Below are positions 1 through 5,501 of a stretch of DNA of 7,164 bases, in pieces (the stretch's first letter is position 1; every line of letters begins with the position of its first letter). This DNA comes from Bacillota bacterium (GTDB lineage: Bacteria > Bacillota > Clostridia > Acetivibrionales > DSM-1351): contig JAEWZA010000283.1 in assembly GCA_023395575.1 (NCBI GenBank), positions 1 to 7,164 on the forward strand, read 5' to 3'. The notes under the pieces are model-generated. The model was not told where the DNA came from. It saw only the letters and a list, made by a program, of their open reading frames with translations, and did not search any database. Both the position numbers and the translations under genes were made by a program.

Positions 1-528
1 GTTCAACTCAGACAGGATAATAAAAATGCCACATTATATAATATAGTAGGATTTCAAACTCATTTGAAGTGGCCCGAACAAAAAAGAGTTTTTAGCATGA
101 TTCCTGGTTTGGAAAATGCTGAATTTGTAAGATATGGCGTAATGCATAGAAATACTTATATAAATTCACCAAGACTATTAGACAACACATTTAAACTAAA
201 AAATAGTGATTCTATTTATTTTGCTGGTCAAATTACAGGAGTAGAAGGTTATATTGAATCAACAGCTTCAGGCTTTGTCGCTGGAATAAATGCTTGCTCA
301 AAATGTCTTAATAAGGAAAAAATAGTTTTCCCAGCTAACACTTCTATTGGCGCATTAAGCAATTATATTTCTGATTCCAGCGTGAAAAATTTTCAACCTA
401 TGAATGTTAATTTTGGATTATTCATTGGCGCAGATACTAGCATTAGAGATAAAAGGAAAAGAAATTCTCAAATAGCACAAAAATCTCTAGAACTAGTGGG
501 GCGAATTTACAATAATTATGAAAAATAG
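1..528 (+). CDS. trmFO: TrmFO, methylenetetrahydrofolate-dependent tRNA (uracil-54-C5)-methyltransferase, 3' part only
   Basis: This is the C-terminal 175 residues of a flavoprotein that makes 5-methyluridine at position 54 in the T-loop of tRNA, using methylenetetrahydrofolate as carbon donor and FADH2 as reductant, in the cytoplasm. The frame is open from base 1 and the gene begins upstream, so the internal TTG at 64 is not its start. Family hallmarks visible are LYNIVGFQTHLKW, FSMIPGLENAEFVRYGVMHRN, then YFAGQITGVEGYIESTASG, the conserved GQ-TGVEGY-ES segment near the FAD/substrate site, and a late FQPMNVNFGLF block. The family is about 435 residues long, so roughly 60% lies outside the window, including the N-terminal FAD-binding Rossmann motif and most likely the catalytic cysteines. 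It ends with TAG at 526-528. In Bacillus subtilis trmFO also lies upstream of the fla/che operon, although other genes intervene there. Older annotations call this gene gid or gidA-like. Confidence 0.95.
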   Translation, partial: VQLRQDNKNATLYNIVGFQTHLKWPEQKRVFSMIPGLENAEFVRYGVMHRNTYINSPRLLDNTFKLKNSDSIYFAGQITGVEGYIESTASGFVAGINACSKCLNKEKIVFPANTSIGALSNYISDSSVKNFQPMNVNFGLFIGADTSIRDKRKRNSQIAQKSLELVGRIYNNYEK

Positions 529-558
529 TGAGTAATTAGTCCTATTATCGCCTATTCT

Positions 559-586
559 CAACTTAATTTGTTGTTTTTTTATTTTT
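559..586 (+). terminator. Weak terminator-like hairpin after trmFO
   Basis: CAAC (559-562) can pair with GTTG (570-573) around a 7-nt loop, and seven T residues follow at once (574-580), then ATTTTT. The layout is that of an intrinsic terminator, but the stem has only four pairs, so termination would be inefficient at best. It may only reduce read-through from trmFO into flgB. The T-rich tract also overlaps the candidate -35 of the flgB promoter. Confidence 0.3.
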
Positions 587-599
587 AGTATGCTAAAAT
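571..599 (+). promoter_or_regulatory. Candidate vegetative (SigA-type) promoter for the flagellar operon
   Basis: An extended -10 element, TGCTAAAAT, lies at 591-599: the TG is followed one base later by TAAAAT, a 5/6 match to TATAAT. Exactly 17 bp upstream is TTGTTT (571-576), which keeps the TTG core of the -35 but matches only 3/6. Transcription would begin near 606 and leave a leader of about 45 nt before flgB. No SigD-type motif (TAAA with GCCGATAA) was seen in the spacer. This is the best promoter candidate ahead of flgB, supported by pattern only. Confidence 0.45.
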
Positions 600-636
600 T
601 TATCTAATAATATGTGGTTGCACATTTACTTCTTAT

Positions 637-641
637 AGGAG
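637..641 (+). promoter_or_regulatory. Shine-Dalgarno site of flgB
   Basis: AGGAG at 637-641 is ten bases from the TTG at 652 but only one base from the upstream in-frame GTG at 643. That spacing rules out the GTG and selects the TTG as the flgB start. Confidence 0.75.
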
Positions 642-651
642 CGTGATTGAT

Positions 652-1020
652 TTGATTCAGGGTTTATATGGAAAGAGTAATATAATGGAGAAAGCGCTTA
701 ATGCATCTCTAGCTAGAAATGATACTATTTCACAGAACATAGCAAATGTAGACACTCCCAACTATAAGAGAAAAGATGTTGCATTTGAACAATATTTTGC
801 TGACTCATTAAATAGAGCCAATATGAATGATGTGGACGATGTTCAGCCTACTATTATAGAGGATAACTCGGATAACAAAATGCGAATTGATGGAAACAAT
901 GTTGATATTGACAGTGAAATGTCTTATTTAGCGAAGAACACAATTAAGTATAATGCTTTAATACAGTTAATAAATAGTAACTTCAGTAAGATAAAAAATG
1001 TTATTAGAGAAGGGAAATGA
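652..1020 (+). CDS. flgB: FlgB, flagellar basal-body proximal rod protein
   Basis: FlgB is a proximal rod subunit that stacks on FliE above the MS ring, after export by the flagellar secretion system. The 122-residue product has the N-terminal rod-family signature SQNIANVDTPNYKRKDV at residues 27-43 and a matching C-terminal helical segment (about residues 80-119), which would pair in the D0 coiled-coil domain of rod proteins. It is slightly shorter than enteric FlgB (about 138) because the variable middle is short; nothing essential looks missing. The TTG start at 652 is preferred over the in-frame GTG at 643 because AGGAG at 637-641 is ten bases from the TTG and would touch the GTG. There is no signal peptide, as expected for a type III substrate. 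It is the first gene of the flagellar run, and its TGA at 1018-1020 lies 6 nt before flgC. Confidence 0.95.
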   Translation: MIQGLYGKSNIMEKALNASLARNDTISQNIANVDTPNYKRKDVAFEQYFADSLNRANMNDVDDVQPTIIEDNSDNKMRIDGNNVDIDSEMSYLAKNTIKYNALIQLINSNFSKIKNVIREGK

Positions 1021-1026
1021 TAAATA

Positions 1027-1464
1027 ATGGGTTTCTTTGGTTCACTTGATATTGGGGCTTCAGGATTAACTGCCCAAAGAGTTAGAATGGATATTATTTC
1101 TCAAAACATTGCAAATGTAAACACAACTAGAACAGAGGATGGAACTCCTTATAGAAGAAAAGATGTATTATTTGAGGAGCGAGCAGGTTCTTTTTCTGAT
1201 GTATTGGCATCTGCCAGTGACAAATTGTCAAATGGTCAGGGTGTTCGAGTGACGAAGATTGTCGAAGATACTTCAGAGTTTAAAAAGGTATATGAGCCTG
1301 GGCATCCTGATGCTGATGAAGAAGGTTATGTAAATATGCCAAATGTAGATGTTGTTACAGAAATGGTAAATATGATTTCAGCAACAAGATCATACGAAGC
1401 TAATGTTACTTCAATAAATGCTACAAAATCTATGGCAATGAAAGCATTAGAAATAGGTAAGTAA
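1027..1464 (+). CDS. flgC: FlgC, flagellar basal-body proximal rod protein
   Basis: FlgC is the second proximal rod protein and assembles with FlgB and FlgF between the MS-ring/FliE base and the distal rod. The 145-residue product has the usual family length. Residues 1-34 carry the amphipathic D0 helix and the signature ISQNIANVNTT, followed by a YRRKDVLFEE motif. Residues 91-102 (PGHPDADEEGYV) and the NMPNVDVVTEMVNMISATRS block with its continuation to SYEANV (103-127) are diagnostic of FlgC and distinguish it from FlgB. The ATG at 1027 lies six bases after the flgB stop, with AGGG at 1011-1014 inside the end of flgB as a somewhat distant ribosome site, so translation is probably coupled to flgB. 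The gene is followed by an unusually long spacer before fliE. Confidence 0.97.
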   Translation: MGFFGSLDIGASGLTAQRVRMDIISQNIANVNTTRTEDGTPYRRKDVLFEERAGSFSDVLASASDKLSNGQGVRVTKIVEDTSEFKKVYEPGHPDADEEGYVNMPNVDVVTEMVNMISATRSYEANVTSINATKSMAMKALEIGK

Positions 1465-1476
1465 GTATTAGGAATT

Positions 1477-1559
1477 TGAAATAGTTATAACAAGCTAATA
1501 TTATTGGGTAGCTTGAAAGTGGTTTTCAGTTCAATGTAGGGCTCTACACTATAGTTTCA
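1477..1559 (+). other. Inverted-repeat-rich spacer between flgC and fliE, possible structured leader RNA
   Basis: Three inverted repeats lie in this 130-nt gap. CAAGCTA (1491-1497) pairs perfectly with TAGCTTG (1509-1515). TGTAG (1535-1539) pairs with CTACA (1544-1548) around a 4-nt loop. A flanking closing stem is possible: TGAAATAGT (1477-1485) against ACTA (1548-1551) and TTTCA (1555-1559), with three bases bulged and A1548 shared with the second hairpin. Drawn together they resemble a three-way junction 25 nt upstream of the fliE Shine-Dalgarno. TGAAA (1514-1518) with TTTCA (1524-1528) would be an alternative that excludes the first hairpin. There is no U-run after any stem, so terminators are unlikely. 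It matches no riboswitch family I recognise, and AT-rich spacers fold easily by chance. Confidence 0.3.
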
Positions 1560-1594
1560 TCATTTTGTGCCTAAATGGGGCGTGGGAGGGTATT

Positions 1595-1903
1595 ATGGCT
1601 ATTGATGGTGTTTCGCAGATAAAACAGTTAATACCAGACAACATCGGAATAAGTAGCGCTGTTGACAAGGCTAATTCAACTGAAGTTAGCTTTGGTGAAT
1701 ATTTAAACTCGGCTCTTATGAAGGTTACTGACATGGAAAATCAGGCAGCTCAATTAAAAGAAGATTTTGCATTAGGAAAAACAGATAATATTCCTGAGGT
1801 ATTAATTGCTGGTGAGAAAGCAAGTATAGCTTTGCAATTCACTATGTCAATAAGAAATAAAATAATGGATGCATATACAGAAATCATGAGAATGCAGATA
1901 TAG
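1595..1903 (+). CDS. fliE: FliE, MS-ring to rod junction protein
   Basis: FliE forms the adaptor between the FliF MS ring and the proximal rod, and is among the first substrates exported. The product is 102 residues, the usual size. After a variable N-terminus, residues 31-102 match the family throughout: SFGEYLNSALMKVTDMENQA, a short KEDFALGKTDN linker, then IPEVLIAGEKASIALQFT, and the nearly invariant end SIRNKIMDAYTEIMRMQI. The ATG at 1595 is chosen because GGAGG (1585-1589) lies five bases upstream; a longer reading from the TTG at 1565 would place that ribosome site inside the gene and add a tail absent from the family. The 130-nt spacer before it suggests separate translational control. 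It ends with TAG at 1901-1903. Confidence 0.95.
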   Translation: MAIDGVSQIKQLIPDNIGISSAVDKANSTEVSFGEYLNSALMKVTDMENQAAQLKEDFALGKTDNIPEVLIAGEKASIALQFTMSIRNKIMDAYTEIMRMQI

Positions 1904-1924
1904 CAAGAAGCAAAGCTTTTACAA

Positions 1925-1951
1925 TTGACTTTTTTATTACAGTGTTATGAT
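1925..1951 (+). promoter_or_regulatory. Candidate internal promoter upstream of fliF
   Basis: TTGACT (1925-1930, 5/6 match to the -35 consensus) is followed after a 15-bp spacer by TATGAT (1946-1951, 5/6 match to -10). The -10 is preceded by TG one base away (1943-1944), giving an extended -10. The short spacer is below the 17-bp optimum, but extended -10 promoters tolerate this. A second perfect TTGACA lies at 1951-1956, with only a poor -10 (TACTAA, 1973-1978) behind it. If used, transcription would begin near 1958 and would give extra transcript for the MS-ring, switch and export genes. Confidence 0.4.
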
Positions 1952-1974
1952 TGACAAAGGGGTTAAATACTGTA
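1938..1974 (+). other. Hairpin in the fliE-fliF spacer
   Basis: TACAGTGTT (1938-1946) can pair with AATACTGTA (1966-1974), giving nine pairs with one G-U and a 19-nt loop that contains an AAAGGGG purine run. It ends 23 nt before the G-rich ribosome site of fliF and is not followed by a U-run, so it does not look like a terminator. The hairpin overlaps the candidate promoter at 1925-1951, so it could only form in RNA that reads through from fliE. Confidence 0.3.
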
Positions 1975-1997
1975 CTAAAGATAAATTAATACAATAT

Positions 1998-2004
1998 GGG
2001 GTGG
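1998..2004 (+). promoter_or_regulatory. Ribosome-binding site of fliF
   Basis: GGGGTGG at 1998-2004 resembles the GGTG part of the anti-SD complement and lies five bases before the TTG at 2010. The in-frame ATG at 1947 and GTG at 2001 either lack an SD or sit inside this one, so the TTG is selected. Confidence 0.65.
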
Positions 2005-2009
2005 TAGTT

Positions 2010-3587
2010 TTGCCAGAATTCTTATCTAATTTACTTAAACCGATAATTGACTTTTGGAAGGGTTTGGAGAAATCTCAAAAAGTCAGAATATATATAACGG
2101 TAGGTATTGTTACAGTTGCTGTTGGTTTGGGACTATATTTACTAACAAAACCAACTTATACTACAGTAATTGAAAATGCTAATTCGACAGATATTGCTGA
2201 GATGCAGAAAGTTTTAAAAGAAAAAGGAATCGCATATAAGCTGACTGACAATAAATCGGGTATAATTGTTGATGTAAAAGACAGCGATAATGCCCATTTA
2301 GAATTGGCTACTGCTGGTTACCCCAAAAATGGGTTAACATTTGCAGATGCTCTCGGCAATATAAAAATAAATACAACTGAAAGTGATAAGAAGCACATAT
2401 GGCAAGAACTTGATGAGTCAGATATTGCCAGACAGCTTAAGCTTATTCAAAATGTTAAGGATGCTAGTGTTACAATAACTGTACCAGAAGATACTCTATT
2501 TATAGATTCTAATAGTAATAAAGACGCAAAGGCTTCTGTTGTTATTACCCGAAGTGGAGAGATTACTCCTAAACAAGCTGAAAGTATTGTAAAAGTAGTT
2601 GCTAGTAGTGTCGAGGGACTTGATCCTTCAAATGTTACTGTTATAGATGAAGAAGGTAATCCTTTGAACTCAGAAACAGATAACACTATGGATAGAACAT
2701 CCACAAAATACGAAATGAAATTAAAAGTAAAAACAGATCTTGAAAAAAATCTAAGAAATGTGCTCAACGGTCAACAATTTGATAGCTTTGATACAGCTAA
2801 AGTTGTTGTAAATCCGATACTCGATTTTGACACATTGACTCAATCATCAAAAGAATATTCAAACCCAAATGATATGGATTCCGGAGCGCTCTTGACAAAA
2901 GATGAACTCAAAGAGGAACTCACTAATGGGACTTCGGGAGGAACAGTTGGTATGGATGCAAATCCAGGAACTGTACCAACCTATCCGAATGGTTCTACTG
3001 ATGCTGAATCCTATAAAAAGTCAGATATTAAAGAGACTTATACCTATAACCAGTTTGAAAAGCAGAGTGAAAAGTCATTGGGAGAAGTTATTCCAGAAAA
3101 AACCACTGCTGCTGTAACTTTGTTATATGGAAATAGGGTTGCTGATGATACAAAATTAACAGATGAGTTAATAGCTCAGGTGCAGGAGCTTGCAAGTAAA
3201 GCAACTGGTATACCTGTTGAAAATATTGCAGTTACAAAATTAAAGGTACAGCCAAATGTCGAAGTAATTCCAACGACAGCTGAAGTAATACAAGGTTTGC
3301 TAGCAGAGTATGGTTTATTAGCATTGCTACTATTAATGCTAATTGCATTAGTTATTATTGCAATACCAAGGAAAAGCAAACGAGCAGTACCAGAGCCAGT
3401 TTTTGCTGGTATCGATGAGACAATTTCGCCAAAATACAATATTAATGATATGAGACAAGAGCCAGTTCCTGAAATAGATACAGAAGAAAGATCAGAGGTT
3501 AAAAAGCAGTTAGAGAAGTTCGTAAAGCAAAAACCAGATGCTGTTGCTCAATTGCTTAGAAATTGGTTAACAGATGACTATGAATAA
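2010..3587 (+). CDS. fliF: FliF, flagellar MS-ring protein
   Basis: FliF oligomerises in the cytoplasmic membrane to form the MS ring, the first-assembled base of the motor and housing of the export gate. The 525-residue product is normal in length. It begins MPEFLSNLLKPIIDFWKGLE, matching the family N-terminus. Transmembrane helix 1 is at about residues 25-45, and the extracellular YscJ/FliF ring-building region follows (about 48-215, with NGLTFADALG at about 107-116 and RQLKLIQNVKDASVTI at 141-156). A long collar region comes next, with a Gly/Asn/Ser/Thr-rich insertion at about 280-335. Helix 2 is at about 430-452. The cytoplasmic tail ends in the FliG-binding segment KQKPDAVAQLLRNWLTDD (506-523). 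The TTG at 2010 is preferred over the upstream ATG at 1947, which has no SD and would add 21 uncharacteristic residues. It lies 106 nt after fliE, with a candidate promoter in between. Confidence 0.96.
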   Translation: MPEFLSNLLKPIIDFWKGLEKSQKVRIYITVGIVTVAVGLGLYLLTKPTYTTVIENANSTDIAEMQKVLKEKGIAYKLTDNKSGIIVDVKDSDNAHLELATAGYPKNGLTFADALGNIKINTTESDKKHIWQELDESDIARQLKLIQNVKDASVTITVPEDTLFIDSNSNKDAKASVVITRSGEITPKQAESIVKVVASSVEGLDPSNVTVIDEEGNPLNSETDNTMDRTSTKYEMKLKVKTDLEKNLRNVLNGQQFDSFDTAKVVVNPILDFDTLTQSSKEYSNPNDMDSGALLTKDELKEELTNGTSGGTVGMDANPGTVPTYPNGSTDAESYKKSDIKETYTYNQFEKQSEKSLGEVIPEKTTAAVTLLYGNRVADDTKLTDELIAQVQELASKATGIPVENIAVTKLKVQPNVEVIPTTAEVIQGLLAEYGLLALLLLMLIALVIIAIPRKSKRAVPEPVFAGIDETISPKYNINDMRQEPVPEIDTEERSEVKKQLEKFVKQKPDAVAQLLRNWLTDDYE

Positions 3588-3637
3588 GTTGAGTTTGTGG
3601 AGTTAGATATTTAAAAGTAGACATAATATTTTTGTGG

Positions 3638-3642
3638 GGTGA
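3638..3642 (+). promoter_or_regulatory. Ribosome-binding site of fliG
   Basis: GGTGA (3638-3642, within GGGGTGA) matches the anti-SD complement and is five bases from the TTG at 3648. The in-frame GTG at 3639 lies inside this site and is therefore not the start. The arrangement copies that of fliF. Confidence 0.65.
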
Positions 3643-3647
3643 AGAGC

Positions 3648-4667
3648 TTGACTAGAGCTAGTTCAAAGACTGAATACAGTGGAAGAGAGAAAGCAGCTAT
3701 GTTGCTTATTTCCTTAGGTCCTGATAAGTCAGCTGAAATTTTTAAACATTTAAAAGAAGAGGAAATAGAACAATTAACCCTTGAGATAGCTAATATTAGA
3801 TCAGTTAGTCCAGAGGAGAAAGAAAGAGTTCTAGATGAATTCTATCAAATCTGTCTCGCTCAGGATTATATTGCCGAAGGTGGTATAGGCTACGCAAAGG
3901 ATATTCTAGAGAAGGCGCTTGGCTCACAAAAGGCGATTGATATTATAAATAAGCTGACTGTTTCATTACAAGTTAGGCCTTTCGACTTCGTTCGTAAGAC
4001 TGACCCTACTCAGCTTTTAAATTTTATTCAAGGTGAACATCCACAGACAATTGCTTTAATTTTATCATATTTAAAACCGCATCAAGCATCTGTAGTACTT
4101 TCGGCATTACCACAAGATAAACAAGCTGATGTTGCGAGAAGAATAGCAACTATGGATAGAACATCACCAGATGTAATTAAAGAAGTTGAGCGTATTCTAG
4201 AAAAGAAGCTTTCTTCATTGGTTACAGAGGATTATACTGCAGCTGGAGGAGTTCAGTCAATTGTTGATATCCTTAATTCTGTTGACAGAGGTACAGAAAA
4301 GTTTATTATGGAAACATTAGAAATTGAAGATACTGATTTAGCTGAAGAAATTAAAAGGCGTATGTTTGTATTTGAAGATATTCTTACTCTTGACGGAAGA
4401 TCTATACAAAGATTTCTTAGAGAAGTTGATAATAACCAGCTTGCAGTTGCTCTTAAAGGCGCAACGGATGATGTTCAGAGACTTATTTTCTCAAATATGT
4501 CTAAGCGTCTAAGTGAAATGATAAAAGAGGATCTGGAATTTATGGGACCTGTTAGACTTAAGGATGTTGAAGAAGCCCAGCAGAAGATTGTTAACATAAT
4601 ACGTAAACTGGAAGATGCTGGTGAGATAGTTATTTCCAGAGGTGGAGGAGATGAAATAATTGTCTAA
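3648..4667 (+). CDS. fliG: FliG, flagellar motor switch protein (rotor)
   Basis: FliG is the C-ring component that binds the FliF tail, contacts FliM, and presents charged residues to the MotA stator, so that it transmits torque and takes part in switching. The 339-residue product is full length. The N-terminal domain begins SGREKAAMLLISLG (about 11-24) and would dock on FliF. The middle domain carries the FliM-contact EHPQTIA motif at 130-136. A GGV turn lies at 200-202. The C-terminal domain has the torque helix, with K270 (ALKGA), R287 (MSKR), E294/D295 (KEDL) and R303 (GPVR). These align with the charged set known from E. coli (K264, R281, D288, D289, R297), with Glu replacing the first Asp. 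The TTG at 3648 is chosen from GGTGA at 3638-3642. Its last 8 bases overlap fliH. Confidence 0.98.
   Translation: MTRASSKTEYSGREKAAMLLISLGPDKSAEIFKHLKEEEIEQLTLEIANIRSVSPEEKERVLDEFYQICLAQDYIAEGGIGYAKDILEKALGSQKAIDIINKLTVSLQVRPFDFVRKTDPTQLLNFIQGEHPQTIALILSYLKPHQASVVLSALPQDKQADVARRIATMDRTSPDVIKEVERILEKKLSSLVTEDYTAAGGVQSIVDILNSVDRGTEKFIMETLEIEDTDLAEEIKRRMFVFEDILTLDGRSIQRFLREVDNNQLAVALKGATDDVQRLIFSNMSKRLSEMIKEDLEFMGPVRLKDVEEAQQKIVNIIRKLEDAGEIVISRGGGDEIIV
4644..4650 (+). promoter_or_regulatory. Shine-Dalgarno site of fliH, inside the end of fliG
   Basis: GGAGGAG at 4644-4650 encodes part of the FliG Gly-rich tail and also serves as the ribosome site for the TTG at 4660, nine bases on. The ATG that immediately follows it (4651) is in the fliH frame but meets TAA at 4657-4659, so the TTG is the first usable codon. 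Confidence 0.75.
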
Positions 4668-5430
4668 TAATAAAATATTCAAAAATCATCAAGTTAATGT
4701 TGGTATGCCTTTTCAAATTTTAAATCCAATAACGTATCAACCACCGGTTGTTAGAGTAAAGAATTTAGAACAAGAGCAGCTGGAAGAGGTTGAGGATATT
4801 GACTATAAGGCAATTGGAGAGGAAATAGTTAACAAGGCAAAGACAGAAGCAGATTTTATTGTTAAAGAAGCTCTTCTTGAGGCAAAAGATATTATTTCTA
4901 AGGCAAACCTTGAGATAGAAGAACTAATAAGTAAAGTAACTAATGAGGCAAGAGAAGAAGGATATAATGAAGGTATTGCTCAGGCAAAGCAGGAGTATGA
5001 GCAATTGATTGAAGAGGCCCAAAGCATTAAAGAACAAGCCGGTATGGAGTATAAAAATGTTTTGGATTCTTTGGAGTCAGATGCTGTAAATACTATTCTA
5101 GAAATTGCAAAGAAAGTTATCAGCAAAGAGTTAGAGTGCAAGCAAAACATCTTACTTTTAGTTAAAGATGCTTTTGAAAAGTGTTCAAAAGATCGTAAGG
5201 CAGTTTTAAGACTTAATGAACAGGATTTTGATTATGTAAATGAAAATAAAGATGAGCTTTTTTCAATGCTGGAAAGATCTGAAGAAACTGAAATAAAAAA
5301 AGACTTGTCTTTAAAAGATGGTGGTTGCATAATTGATACTTCACTTGGGAGTATTGATGCTAGTGCTGATACCAAATTGGAAAAGATTGAGAATGATTTT
5401 AGAAGCATTTTAGGTGAGAAAATTGATTAA
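4660..5430 (+). CDS. fliH: FliH, flagellar export ATPase regulator/stator
   Basis: FliH dimers bind FliI, hold it in check and tether the export ATPase to the C ring and gate, like the peripheral stalk of F-type ATPases. The 256-residue product has a divergent N-terminus (1-45) and an acidic, helical, probably coiled-coil region (about 46-135). This includes a short small-residue repeat, A97-x3-G101-x3-G105-x3-A109, the AxxxGxxxG pattern typical of FliH. The globular C-terminal domain (about 136-256) ends with the family-like LSLKDGGCIIDTSLGSIDAS segment. No tryptophan occurs anywhere, so the N-terminal Trp pair that anchors Salmonella FliH to FliN is absent. The TTG start at 4660 is set by GGAGGAG (4644-4650) and an in-frame stop just upstream. 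It overlaps fliG by 8 nt, which implies translational coupling. FliH diverges quickly, so the call rests on context as well as motifs. Confidence 0.92.
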   Translation: MSNNKIFKNHQVNVGMPFQILNPITYQPPVVRVKNLEQEQLEEVEDIDYKAIGEEIVNKAKTEADFIVKEALLEAKDIISKANLEIEELISKVTNEAREEGYNEGIAQAKQEYEQLIEEAQSIKEQAGMEYKNVLDSLESDAVNTILEIAKKVISKELECKQNILLLVKDAFEKCSKDRKAVLRLNEQDFDYVNENKDELFSMLERSEETEIKKDLSLKDGGCIIDTSLGSIDASADTKLEKIENDFRSILGEKID

Positions 5431-5453
5431 GGTACGCTTATATGTGTACCTTA
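5428..5453 (+). terminator. Strong hairpin on the fliH stop codon (attenuator or mRNA-stability element)
   Basis: TAAGGTACGC (5428-5437) pairs with GTGTACCTTA (5444-5453) over ten positions, nine Watson-Crick and one G-U, around the 6-nt loop TTATAT. The stem starts with the TAA stop of fliH. A short T-rich stretch, TGTTTTATAA, follows but is not a clean U-run, so this is at most a leaky terminator. It is the best hairpin in the window and could equally protect the upstream mRNA end after cleavage or lower fliI expression relative to fliH. Confidence 0.45.
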
Positions 5454-5501
5454 TGTTTTATAAATAATTATTGCATCAGTAGTGCAGGAGGTCGAAAATT
5501 A

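Noticed and set aside
1550..1555. TATAGT as a -10 box for a fliE promoter
   Set aside because: No acceptable -35 lies 16-18 bp upstream and no extended TG precedes it.
1904..1920. GCAAAGC next to AAGC, resembling a c-di-GMP-I (GEMM) riboswitch core, which often precedes motility genes
   Set aside because: Only one short match is present. The other conserved GEMM segments and the tetraloop-receptor layout are absent around it.
1906..1936. Possible intrinsic terminator after fliE (stem 1906-1911 with 1915-1920, T-run at 1930-1935)
   Set aside because: The stem is six weak pairs with one G-U and the T-run begins about ten bases too late; the region fits the -35 of a promoter better.
2447..2767. 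Minus-strand open frame inside fliF, and similar ones at 1549-1734, 3176-3439 and 5972-6214
   Set aside because: They are shadows of strongly conserved + strand genes, with no ribosome sites or recognisable protein features.
2902..3117. Alternative-frame + strand ORF within fliF (71 codons)
   Set aside because: It lies wholly inside the FliF collar region in another frame and has no family features.
3588..3647. Promoter in the fliF-fliG spacer (CATAAT at 3622-3627)
   Set aside because: No -35 at usable spacing: the nearest TTG-containing hexamer is 21 bp away. Read-through from fliF is sufficient.
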